Below, one piece after another: positions 1 to 12,200 of a stretch of 64,000 bases of DNA. The stretch lies in NCBI RefSeq assembly GCF_963675165.1, contig NC_087383.1, forward strand, positions 3,502,979 through 3,566,978. Reading direction: 5' to 3'. Source of the DNA: Halichondria panicea (Eukaryota; Porifera; Demospongiae; Suberitida; Halichondriidae). The number at the start of each line of letters is the position of its first letter. The stretch's first letter is position 1. The translations under genes and the position numbers were made by a program. The notes under the pieces were generated by a model. The model did not search any database. It had not been told where the DNA came from and saw only the letters and a program-made list of their open reading frames with translations.

Positions 1-335
1 TCATGCAGAATCTTGACTTGTATACATTCTATAGCTATATCATGCATTTATTCGTTGTATTTTAAGGCAGGCCTCAGACGACGCTGACAGATAATACTTC
101 CGTAGTTTCCTAGGCAACACCTGGGTGGGCGAGACAAAAGTACCTGCACCTGTAGCATGCATTGAGAGTGGGCGTAATCTTGGTAGAATGCGGTGCATTA
201 ATTTTGTATCTATATATACATGTACATGTATAGTTTACGGTACTGTTTTGTACATTGTACATTTAAAATGACTGTTGATTAGTTACCGTACGTATGCTTG
301 TGTACTGTAGCACTATGGTATGTTACATTCTTCAG

Positions 336-2323
336 CTAAAGGAGAAGAACAGTCGGATTGAAGAGCTTGATGGGGAGGTCGTGTCGCTACAGGGACAGCT
401 GGAGAATGTCGCCTCCTGCACTCTTGATGTTAATGTCAGTTAGAAGTACTGTCATATACATGTAGTCAGTATACTGTACATGTATTGTATATTATAGTCT
501 CTCCTATGTACATGCACTACATGCACTAGCTTGTATTGACGATGTGCCTACAATGTGTATATGGAAGGTTCCTTGTAAACATAAAGTCATACAGGGTCTC
601 AGCCAAGAGAAGGATGCTTTGATTAAAGAAGTGTCTGATCTCAAGGAGGAGTTGGTCGTAGCAGAGCAAGAAAAAGACAAGGCTATTAAGGAGAAAAAAA
701 TCTCTGAGGACTTCGAGACTAAACTGGAGATTGAGAGAACTAAACTGCTCAGAGAGGTATACATGTATGTATATAGTTACACATTCAACGCTTTGTAATT
801 CAGCTACATGTATAAAGTCATGCAGTGTTCATGCATTTACCCTGACTGTTACATGTAGTTACATGTACTAGTAGTTACGTATGTTACATTCTTCAGCTAA
901 AAGGGAAGAACAGTCGGATTGAAGAGCTTGATAGGGAGGTCGTGTCGCTACAGGCACAGCTGGAGAATGTTGCCCCCACTCTTGATGTTAATGTCAGTTA
1001 GAAGTATTGTTGTATGTAGATGTGCAATATTATAGTCTCTATACATGTACATGCACTAGCTTGTATTGACGATGTGCCTACAATGTGTATATGGAAGGTT
1101 CCTTGTAAACATAAAGTCATACAGGGTCTCAGCCAAGAGAAGGATGCTTTGATTAAAGAAGTGTCTGATCTCAAGGAGGAGTTGGTCGTGGCAGAACAGG
1201 AAAAAGAAACAGCTATGAAGGAGAAGAAAATTGCTGAGGACTTCGAGACTAAACTGGAGATTGAGAGAATTAAACTGCTCAGAGAGGTATACAATGTACA
1301 TAGTATAATAAAATTATTATGTAGAATGAAAATTATACATGTATATTATAGTTACACATTCAACGCTTTGTATAACTCAGCAGCTACTCGTACATGTATA
1401 TACATGCAGTATACGTGTTCATGTATTTACCTTGACTGTTGCATGTAGTTACGTATGTTATATTCTTCAGCTGAAGGGGAAGAACAGTCGGATCAAAGAG
1501 CTTGATGGGGAGGTCGTGTCGCTACAGGGACAGCTGGATAATGCCGCCTCTACTCTTGACGTTAATGTCAGTTAGAAGTATTGTTGTACATGCACTATAG
1601 CTTGTATTCATGATGTGCAGCCTACAATGTGTATATGGAAGGTTCCTTGTAAACATAAGTCATACAGGGTCTCAGCCAAGAGAAGGATGCTTTGATTAAA
1701 AAAGTGTCTGATCTCAAAGAGGAGTTGATCTTGGCAGAGCAAGAAAAAGACAAGGCTATAAAGGAGAAAAAAATCTCTGAGGACTTTGAGACTAAACTGG
1801 AGATTGAGAGAACTAAACTGCTCAGAGAGGTATATGTATACAGTAATACTGTACGTATGTAGAATATACAGTGTGTACATGTACAGTTACACATTAATTT
1901 TGGTCAACACTTGGTAATTCAGCAGCTACATTGTACATGTGCATGTACATGCATTTACTGTTAGATACATGTACATGTACTATAGTTACGTACGTTATGT
2001 TCTTCAGCTAAAGGGGAAAAACAGTCGGATTGAAGAGCTTGATGGAGAGGTCGTGTCACTACAGGGACAGCTGGATAATGCCGCCTCCGTTCTTAATGTT
2101 AATGTCAGTTAGAAGTGTTGTCGTATGTACTGTAGATGTACATGTTTGGAAGGTTCCTTGTAAACATAAGTCATGCATATAGGGTCTCAGCCAAGAGAAG
2201 GATGCTTTGACTAAAGAAGTGTCTGATCTCAAGGAGGAGTTGATCATTGCAGAGCAGGAAAAAGACAAGGCTATGAAGGAGAGGAAAATTGCTGAGGACT
2301 TTGAGACTCAACTGCTCAGAGAG
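336..2323 (+). repeat. Four tandem copies of a two-exon coiled-coil cassette
   Basis: Each unit of roughly 560 bp holds a short exon (99 or 96 bp, about 33 residues containing SRIEELD and QGQL) and a long exon (162 bp, 54 residues starting GLSQEKDALI). All exons are phase 0 at both ends, so units can be added or lost without frameshift. Intron sequence is also conserved between units, for example the stretch before each long exon containing TATGGAAGGTTCCTTGTAAA. The fourth long exon is shorter by 21 bp (141 bp, seven codons removed in frame). Confidence 0.85.
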
Positions 2324-5300
2324 GTAAAGAAAATGCGCATAAGTATTCGAGACTTATCGAGTTTTTTTACTCTCCAGATGAAAGAAAAAGACGAAAAAAT
2401 TGAATATCTCGAAAGCCAACTCAATCAGAAGGTGATTATTCTGCATACCGTATGGCGGGAAAGCTTTGTGAGGTGCAAATTTGCGTTATTCTAGGGTAGA
2501 GCACTTAAGGCGAAATTAAAACTGGGAGAAACTCCCACGCACTCAAAGGAGGTTGGACACGATCACGTGCACCACTTTTTGGCTGAGCTGGCACAGATTA
2601 TTGACAATGAGTTTCTATGTAAACTTCTAGCTGGTGTTACACAGTCATTGGAGACTGAAGATACATATATATGTATCTCTCTGGCTACATGTACTTTGGA
2701 TATAGAACTTTCACTATAACCAACCCAATCCCCAGCGATCCCCTCTATTCTGGCGAGTTCTCAGTGCATACTAGATTTTTGCTAGCCAGTACAGACAGCA
2801 TGCACCACTGAACTATACTCTACCCTGTAGTCTAGCTAATCTTGGTCCAGCCAGACAACAGACACAGCTAGTCAGGTGTTATAAGTCAGCAAAGCAAGAG
2901 TTGCATAACTTTTTGTACAGTAATTCGGTATCTATGGTAACCTGAACAAAGACGTTACACATAATTGATTATGCGTGGCCAACCTCCTCTGCCACGCACC
3001 GGTACATGTATTTCACATGCAAAGCTCTTTAATTGTGGGGGTTTGGTTTTCTGGCATTGAAAATATTGCAACCCATGAACATTTCTCCTAGGGCAAATAG
3101 TGAGTACGGTATACAATGTACATGTATATGCATGTATTATATATAATATTATAATATAATCTTCATGTGTGTACAGGTTTAGTGCATTCTTGACGTTGTA
3201 TAAATTATTGTGATTTACTCCCGGGATACTTGGACACGCATATGCCTGGTCACACCATCCCGGGTTGATCCTGGGATCCCTATATCATGCTTGTGGAGAG
3301 GCATAATTAATGCTGGGACATCCTAGGATAATACCATAATTGTACATACTCATGGGCAACTTAGGATTACATGTCTTGGCGTCTTCGGACACGAGTGTAT
3401 GTTTGTCCAATTATGTGTAGGAGCATGCTGAGAAGGTGCAGTCTCTGGAGAGAGCTCGAGGTGTCAGCTCTCGACAAGGCCAGCTGGACACTGTCACCTC
3501 CTCTGTGAACGTAAATTTATGGAATACACAAATTATAAGAAATGTGTTTTTCATATGCCAGGCCATGTTTTGAAATATGTACATGTGCATTTAGGCAAAA
3601 TTATTGACTAAGTTTATTGAGGCAGCAATTAGTACTACACGCTGTCATGTTTCCCATTTAGAAAGAGAACCATGTGCCAGAGAGCGAAGAAGTAGCGAGT
3701 ATCAAACGACAGCTGCGAGATATGTGCAAACTGGTGAGTATTTTGTCACATTCTGGTTAGTGGTCGTTGTGTTATTGCATGTGCTTGTGCTGCATGTACA
3801 GAGAACAGCTGATCTGAGACAGCATAGATTCACAACGGCTGAATTGGAAGACACGTGAGTACCAGCAATGTCTATTGTAGGGTCTTTACAGGGTTTCATC
3901 CAGGATTTTAAGTTTGGGGGGAAAGTTTAAAAAAACCGCGCGCGGATGTGCTACAAAAGCAATGGATAGATTTGTGGTAAGATGACCAATCATCCTCTAG
4001 CAAAGCTACATGTAGCAAAAGACCGTGTTTAGATAATGTTGGTTATAGTACCCCTCTCTCTCTCTCTCTCTCTCTCTCCCTCTCTTTCCCTTTCCCTCCC
4101 CCTCTCCCTCTCCCTCTCCCTCTCCCTCTCCCCCTCTCTCTCCTCCTATTTTCCCCTCTCTTTTGGGGGGGAAGCTTCCCCCCCACCCCCCCCCCCCCAC
4201 TAGATGAAACCCTACCTTAATAATAGTGTGTTGAGTCTACTGTACATGTATATTGTCACTGTGCACACTAAATATTATTGCGTAAGAACCTAACTCCCCC
4301 ACACGCACACACACACACAGGCTAGAAGCTGTGAGGAGAGAAAATAGGAAACTAGTAGAGAGGATTCAGATCGCAGGCTCTCAACCTGCCAGTTAGTGAA
4401 CCACTTAAAATAATATGCACACGTGTGGTTTTCAACTTATATGTACATGTACATGTACAGTTGATTTTCCCTCTAGAGAGGACTTCACACATTTACACGT
4501 ACTTTTATTACACATTCACTGTATAATTTATAGCAAGTTCAAAATATGCGAGTGCCCCACATCTACTTGTAGTCCATGTGTTTGTGTATTGACTGATGTT
4601 CCCTCCCTCCTCTTACAGTGCCCAAGTACCCGACTACAGCTAGCTCTGGGGTTATCACGGATATGATCTATCACCACACTATATTTGAGCACGAAAAACT
4701 AAAAAAAACATCAGATAAAGAAAGGTACATACATGTATACTGTACATGATTGTACAATTGTAATTCAATGTACCGTATTTAGGATTATCCATACACAGTG
4801 TATATTACAATATGACTAAAGTTAGACCCAAATCATTGACATGTAGTAGGATTGCAATTGGCACTCTTCATTTATGTCAGGAGAGCACTTCACCATGTAT
4901 TACCTTTTCCCTATAGGGAGGAGATGAAGAGGTATCGCTCTGAGAGGAACTCGTATCGAACCAAGTTCTTTGCTGTCCAGAAGTACTGTAACTGCAGCGC
5001 CATTGAAAGAGCACAGGAGGAATGTAGAACAAGTGGGTTGCTTGGTTTCCTAAAAAATAATTATCTGTTTATGTAATTAAGTAATTGGCTATAATTATAT
5101 TATAATACGTGAAAATGTGGCCATTGTTAGGCTATAGACTATATTGATTTCATGGCTGGCATTCATGCACTCTTGGACTATAATATTCAGTCTGCGGAAC
5201 CTTTATTATAATGACCACCTTTGAAGAGCAACCACCACTCGCTATAAAACGGCCAAGAGCTCAGATCCGAATTGAAGCTACAATGTGAAGCTACAATGAT

Positions 5301-6189
5301 TTCAATGTAAAGCAACCTCTCTACTCCGTATAACGAGCAGCTTTATAGTCCCCAATCAGCTTTACATGTAATAGAAAATAAATTCGCAGAACAAACATGC
5401 AGCCACCTAAAATTAGCAGAAAGTATCGAGATAGCATTATTTTACAATCGTGAAAACCAACTGTAGCTCTCATCCTTACAGCCTTTTCAAAGCTTGTATG
5501 AGCAGTATAGTTAGTTAGTAAAGCTCTATGCATTTGCGGCAGGAATTGACTCATAGTGACATGCATGTAGACCATACATGTATAGTAGGCAATTGAAACC
5601 TCTCAACGAAGACCACCTCTCAATCTCAATAACAGCCTTTTGGCTGTTCCCCAATGGTATGCATTTTTATGGAGGTTTTCCACTGTGTACGGCATTCGTG
5701 TTACAATATTGTATTTGTGACTTTCAGGTATGTAACACTATTTTTTCTGCAGATCCTGACTTCAAACTTACGTGAGTGACTATATATACATGACTATTTC
5801 AGTAATTGATTAGATAGCTATAATTTGTGTTCATTAGTACTTTCAGCTAATTTCAGTTTCAATTTTGGTCATACATAATAACAAGTCGTGTGTAACTATG
5901 TTTAAAACCCAGTTTACATGACTGTGCATGTAAAAACTGCATCTGTAGCAGCATAGTACAGGTCCCAAATGAACAGTTTGTGTACAAAACAACCTCTCAA
6001 CACCTCTGTTGTTCCCCAAAGGTGTCCGTTATAGAGCGGGTTTCACATAATTATATAGATTGAACATTCCTCAATGATAATTATTAGATACTGTTGCGCA
6101 ACAATAATTGTTGTTATATATATAGAACAGAAACCAATACTCTTGACTCAATCCTACCCATGCATGCATGCCATGCAGTGGAGAAATAA
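336..6189 (+). CDS. Coiled-coil protein gene, 5' end outside window
   Basis: I do not recognise the family. Exons with consistent phase: 336-434, 595-756, 897-992, 1125-1286, 1471-1566, 1668-1829, 2008-2103, 2183-2323, 2378-2431, 2495-2551, 3421-3510, 3662-3733, 3802-3854, 4321-4391, 4619-4724, 4917-5032, 5753-5771, and a possible last exon 6126-6189 ending in TAA, followed by AATAAA at 6206. The first eight exons encode charged heptad-like segments such as KEVSDLKEEL and SRIEELDGEVVSLQGQL, typical of a long alpha-helical coiled coil. The exon at 3421 is a diverged copy of the short repeat exon. The C-terminal exons (PKYPTTASSG..., then a Cys-containing segment with KYCNCSAIERAQEEC) are not repetitive. 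No start codon or first exon is visible. The donors at 2551 and the last two exons are the weakest parts, and the gene could be two genes. Confidence 0.6.
2552..2718 (+). other. Possible retained-intron coding extension
   Basis: The reading frame of the 2495-2551 exon stays open past its weak donor (GTTGGA) to a TAA at 2716-2718, adding about 55 codons that include LAELAQIIDNEFLCKLLAG. This could be an alternative C-terminus of the coiled-coil protein or the true end of one transcript. No domain is recognised. Confidence 0.35.
2743..2880. repeat. Interspersed repeat, second copy at 54585-54735
   Basis: The stretch around TAGCCAGTACAG and CAGACACAGCTAG is recognisably shared with 54585-54735, far away in the window. 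No coding signal is seen. It lies in an 869-bp intron of the coiled-coil gene (2552-3420), which holds nothing else clear apart from a second repeat fragment near 2990-3110 resembling 17600-17700. Confidence 0.6.
4050..4200. repeat. Long polypyrimidine tract and C-run
   Basis: About 150 bp in the 3855-4320 intron is almost entirely C and T on the + strand: a CT dinucleotide run, then CCCTCT repeats, then runs of C. This strand asymmetry can form triplex DNA. It is a low-complexity tract and not coding. Confidence 0.9.
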
Positions 6190-6205
6190 TCCTAATTTGT
6201 ATAAA

Positions 6206-6211
6206 AATAAA
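6206..6211 (+). promoter_or_regulatory. AATAAA polyadenylation signal
   Basis: A canonical AATAAA lies 17 bp after the TAA of the proposed last exon of the coiled-coil gene, supporting that 3' end. The stop codon of the convergent oxygenase gene A is only about 50 bp further on, so the two 3' UTRs must abut or overlap. Confidence 0.5.
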
Positions 6212-6259
6212 CACAGCAGTCTTACATGTGAGTGCTAGATTTATAATAATGCTAGAGGT

Positions 6260-9200
6260 TCACTCCAGGGCTGAAGCAGGTACAAATATGCCGTGGACAT
6301 CTTTGTGCCACTGAATGCCTGGAAACTCTACTCTAGCCATCTCTGCCATTGTCCTGGCATCCAGCACCAGCAGGAACGGTGGCTGACTCTCATCCACGCG
6401 GAGAACAGCCGACAGGATTACTCCTATAATTATATACATGATTAACACAGCATGCATTATAATTATATACAGGGCCGATTATTATTGACGAATCCCCGGA
6501 CATGCACCCGAGTGCTTTGGTCCTGGAAGAGGAGGTTAATTAATGGAAACATACTATATATCTATCATCATGATCTATTCTTCTAGCTATACCGTATATA
6601 GCGGGTAATTTTCGTGGGGCAAAATATTCGTGTTTTTGTGGTTGAGGTCTGACCACGAATATTTTACCCACTAATGAAGCGACCTTGCCTACCTTTACCT
6701 GCAGTGCAAGCAATAACATTAACCTTTTCTTTTCTTTACGAAACCCTGTCGGGTTTTACCACTGTTGTGGCTGACGAGGGTCTGAAGGAAGCTTGAAGCT
6801 TATTGTGTCAGATCCCCTGGGACCTCCGGCTTTACATCCCATCCGTCAGGATGTGGTGAACAGTGATGAACACCTACTCATTTTTTAAGGGCAAAGCTGA
6901 GTAAACTCCTTAGAAAATGTTTCTGCTACTGATGGGACTCGAACTTTCAACCTTGAAAATATATTACCCACGAAATGTCTCAATATTGCTGAACCACGAA
7001 CATTTTGTCCCCCGAAAATTACCTGCTCTATATATATAATTATGGTGTATTCAAAAAAGGGGTGTTCAGAGGTCATGCAGAGTTCACAATGGCTGCTGCT
7101 TCTGGCAGACAACTTTACAAGCTTACCGTCATCTTCCCCAGAGCTCTCAGGCTTGCCAACAAAAACAGGTTCAGACGCACTGCAGCCATTCTCTGACCAT
7201 GTTAGGCACTTCTTGGTCTTCACGTCCGTCTTGATGAGATCCTACAAGATTATTTAATAGCACATGCATGCAATCACAGACATTGATATTTATATCAAGG
7301 CTATAATTATATAGAAGAGTTATATTATAAGCTGAGTCCAAGGTCTCTACGCTAATTCAGATATCCGAAGGTCTGAGACTGTTACATGCAGAGTGTAGCG
7401 AAGACACTGCATGCGTATAGAGAACATTGTGCGAAGGGAGGATCTGCAGAGAGGTTAACATTCACAATGGCGCTCTTCCCTCATAATACTCTCTTTTAAT
7501 ACTTGTAAATCTACCTAAAAATAGCTGAAGCGCTTGCAATAAGTTGAATAGAAACTTTGTATAAACAGATGATGCTACGAACGATTCTGAAGAGACTGCA
7601 ACAGCTTTTTTTTCAGCCCAGAAACTTTATTATAGCCAAATTCAAGATAACGTGGCTAAAAACCTATATTATTGTTATAGTTTCCGTCGCATTGTTGGGC
7701 ATGCAATTACAGCTGGAACACATGCACATAATATATAAATTATATACAGTCAGCTTTACCGTATTTCTCCAGAGGCTATGCCTCAAAGCATAAAAATGGA
7801 CCACTCACAGTCAGTGACCAATCAATTGTGACAAGCAAATTCTAAATCAATTTATGCAATCAGCTAACGAACACCTCAATAAATTTATAGGACTAGAAGA
7901 CGTACGATAATTATGTATATTTATATTGGAGTCAAGGAGCGTAAATTATATAATTTTATAATACCAAAGCCCCCTAGGGCATGCATATCCAGTAGATTAA
8001 CCGATCCACAGAAGTATACACTAACCTCATATGTTTCATTCAGTCCATACGCAAATTGGTAAGGCCTTCCATTGAATTTCTCATAGTGGATACGTGGAAA
8101 CTCAAATGCTGTAGATGCACATGCAAATGAACAGTATCATTGAACAACAGTGTGAGCAACAAGTGTAATATTATACATTTCTCCGAGATGGATTCGGGCT
8201 GACACAAGATACTGCCATCTTCTTGAAGCTGGGCAGTGGCTTCAGTGTAATCCAGAGTTACTAAGTTCTCTTTAGAGGAATCCTATAATTATACAAAAAA
8301 GTAAAGGTGCAGCTTGAGTGAAGTACTTACAGCTAGCACTTATTTTGTGTCACTACAATTGATAATTCATTAGAGTATCAATGCTTATTCACAAAGCCCC
8401 TTTAAGCAAAAGCAAATATTTGCTAATACTATAGATGTCTTACATGCAGAGTTTGATCAATGGGGAGCACATAGCGTCTGGGAATTGTAGTAACGTCACC
8501 TTCAACTCTCGAACTGTTCATGTCTTCAAGAGTTAGGTTACTGTATAGTACCTCACCGTTGTCATAGCCACAGACATCCACAACTACGTGACCTATACAT
8601 ATACATGGTAAATGAGAGCTAGAACATAAATCAGTCTTGTTTTCCTTAGCAATGACAATTTGCCCACTTTATAACGCATATAATTATCATTATCACTCTC
8701 TGTCAATTCATTGTGTATAATTATTGTGACACGTGCTGAAGATACCTTTGTCCTCATAAGCATTGATGTGGTGTAAGACCATACCAGTAGGAGCAAAAAA
8801 CTTCCCTGGAAGAATGTTACCACTGCTCTTCTCCACAATAAAGAATCTGATCTGTGGGTATGAATAATTAAAGATTTAATTATTATGAATCAAAGTTCAC
8901 TCATGCATACCAACTCATTTTCCTGCCATTCAAATATTCCGTCAGCTAGAATTGGCTTGTTCAGGAGAGCATCCTTTATAACTTTTAGTACATTGATGCG
9001 AAAAGGCTGCTCTAGTAGTACAAAGTAATTCTCAGTTGCACCAAAGCTGCGAGAACAAAGATATACATGTCGAAACAAATTAATGAGTGTGTGTTTGTTT
9101 GATAACCTGTGACTATAGGCTGGCTTAAGCTTGTTCTTTGGTGGTACATCGCACAACACACTAGCCTTGTCCATCACATGTGAATCTACAAAAAGGTCAA

Positions 9201-12200
9201 GCTAAGTAGAGCAAACAAAAATGGTAGAAATTGAAAGTATTGTTTCTAGTACTTCTTCTACCGTATACCAGGAGTGTATGAAGAGGAGTATGCGACTCCC
9301 ACGCACATTCTATTCTACCTTAAGGTGACATATTTTCACAGGTAGATTTGTTTGCGTTTTTACAGTTTTGTACATTTTGCTGGTATAATTGTTTGCGAAT
9401 GTCGATCTGGATACATTAAACAAGAGGGCGGCCAATTATTTGCGAGTACTAATTTTTGCGATTTTACTCCATTCGCAGAAATAGCAGAAATTAATACACG
9501 CGAAAATATGTCACCTTAAGGTACATCCCGGACTGATTCCGTCACTAACACTTGTAGTTGTGTAAACTGTTAGCCATGAATAAAATTAAATGTGGGCTGG
9601 AGGTACACACCACATGCGTGTATGCTGATATCATAATTAACCACTACACCTACGCACCCACTTAAGATGTTCCTTAGAAACCGCTGGGAAACACAGATGG
9701 CACCGGAAGTGCACCCCGTTGCCAATCCCTCTCTCTTCAATCTATGATGTAATCCTTGCTACATTTTTACAAGATACTGATTGCTGAAAAAAACATAAGC
9801 TCTACAATTATAGTGTTCTGGCGACCATTGCATGTTGAAGACCCAGTCTTCTCCATTTGCATAATCTTGCTACAATCAGCCAGATGCTGCTCTAGTTACT
9901 TACAAGGTCCAGGAACTTGGTCCATGCTCAAGTGTTTCTTCCTATCATGCACACTCTTTCTTTTTAGCGCTTGACCTCTGAAACTGAGGTACATGTAGCT
10001 TACTATATTATATACCTAGCTATGATCACAGTCACTGTCCTCTCACTCAACAAGGCATGAGCATATATATTCTCACTGTATAGCTGTCCTAGAACCTCCC
10101 TGAGGTTGTACTGCAAAGATATTGTGTAGCAATTACCAAACGGTCACTTTTCTTTCGATGCTTCTTTGACTCGAAGCAAATATCACCCGAAAGAACAGCT
10201 CCAATGCACATGTGCTGGTATGGTGGTACCTGCAGCGTGCGCATAGCTCAAACACAGTGTCCATTTTTTGACAGTAGCCATACTGTTACACGCTCATTCT
10301 GTAATCTGTTCCTGCTTATATAATGAAAGCACCGCAGGTGCTGATGCCTCGGTGGAAATGCCAAAGCTACATAACATAAAGCTACTAATAGCCCATGATA
10401 AACAATTTAATTTTGCTGCATGCAAACACCCAGAGAGTGGGTAATGATCGACCATGATTGTTGTTAAAAACAATCGATGCCAAAAGTTCAAGTCTAAAAT
10501 TGCATTAGCCGAGCCTTGCAGTTCTCTTTTCACTATTGCAGCTACCAATAGCTAGCGTTCTAGTGCAGAACTACCTACTAAGTAGAGTAGCAACACTCGT
10601 TAAACAAGTTTGACTACGTGCTCTTCTGAAAAGGCTGCAATGGCATTCCAAGTAAGCAAAACTAGGCATAACTCGAGAACGAAGCTTTGCAAATCCACAA
10701 ATTAAAATCCAAGTAAACATGACTAGAAAGCCTATAGAAACTCTTACTAGCACTTGATTCATCCTTGAGCAGCTGTAGCAGTCTACACACACACACACAC
10801 AGAGACACATAAACACACTACCGTATACCTCGCTTGCGCATGCGCACCGAGGCATTAATTATACATAACCTTTTCCAGTGGGAGGTATCTTGATGATGGT
10901 GTATCCATTTGCAGAGCTGCCGAGGTTGTACACTGTTCCATCAACATCAATGTGCGGATGAGCAGTGGCCGAGTTAACAGCTACATACTTAGAGAGCTGA
11001 ATCTAGTGAAAGAAAGTCAGGGCAATGTATGCGTGACAAAGCATATCAACCATGAATACACAATAGTACATGCATGCACGTACAAAAACTTATAATTATG
11101 TTGAAACCTTTTGTTGTGCATCGAGTGTTTCTGGGGAGAAGACGTGAACAAAATCAGATTCTGTGGAAGCAATGTACTTGTCTCCAGCCGGCCAAATATT
11201 GACGAGGCAGTTATCAGTTATTTTCGTTGAGGGGTCAGTTAGCGATGTGAAATAAGACTGCACCCTATATAATTTGAGAATTTTCACTCAGTATAGGTTA
11301 ACCTGCTGCATGCAAGTTCATTTGTGCTAGGTGGGGGGTGGGGCTAACTATATAGTACAGTAATGCTATTGAGAGTATAAAAATTTGTTCACTAGCTAGT
11401 AGACCAATTTTCACCGCTGAGTGGACCTGCAGTATAATTATTATTACTACAATTATTATACCTTTCAAACAGAGTCATACATGGGTCTGGGACAGCTCCT
11501 GTTCCAAACTCTGATACTACAAGTCTGTTGGCAGCCATGTTCTTAGTGTAGGCGTCGCTGCGCAGGAACTTGCTTGCATAAAACACTTTTCCTGTACGAC
11601 CAGGTAAACACTTCAATAGCAGTCACTTGCAATTCAATTGAATGCAAGTCAGGAGGCAGAACATAACGATTACTGTATTACTAGAATGTTTTGTGAGCAT
11701 CAAACATTTGCAAACTTTGCGATGGTTGATCAATTCGCAACAATAAAATCCGCAAAACCTAAATTATTACTAGTAAATACACACGATCCTTGCCAGAACG
11801 CAATAGTTAGATCGCAAAGGGTTAAATTTTCTGCTGATCTGGCTCATTTGCAAAGGTTTTTCACCCGCAAAACATTCTAGTAATACGGTATACAACTTTA
11901 TCCACTTGCCTGACTTTATTGTGAAGCTGTGCAACAGAGCCATTCCATCGAACCAATGGTTCAGTTTAGTGTCTCCAATCTCAAATAGCCCTGGTCCATT
12001 TCTGATCAGCTTTCCACTCAGCCAGTCAGGAAGGGATCCTACATCCAAATGAAAGATCAACAATAATCATGGGAAATTATCAAAAACAAGGCAAATATAA
12101 CCAATAATTATGTAGACTCTATAATTAGCAAATTAATAAACTTAGCAAGATCTAGCCACGATTTTGTCATGCCTGACAGCGAGAGAGTAGACTACCACGT

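Noticed and set aside
4006-4200. Gly/Arg/Glu-rich reverse ORF
   Set aside because: It is a product of the polypyrimidine tract in an intron.
9890-9970. Exon-like segment on the minus strand in the oxygenase A intron, with counterpart at 30680-30766 in C
   Set aside because: The donor looks good in C and the C copy is open, but the A copy has a frame break and a stop, and the phase does not fit between exons 6 and 7 in either gene.
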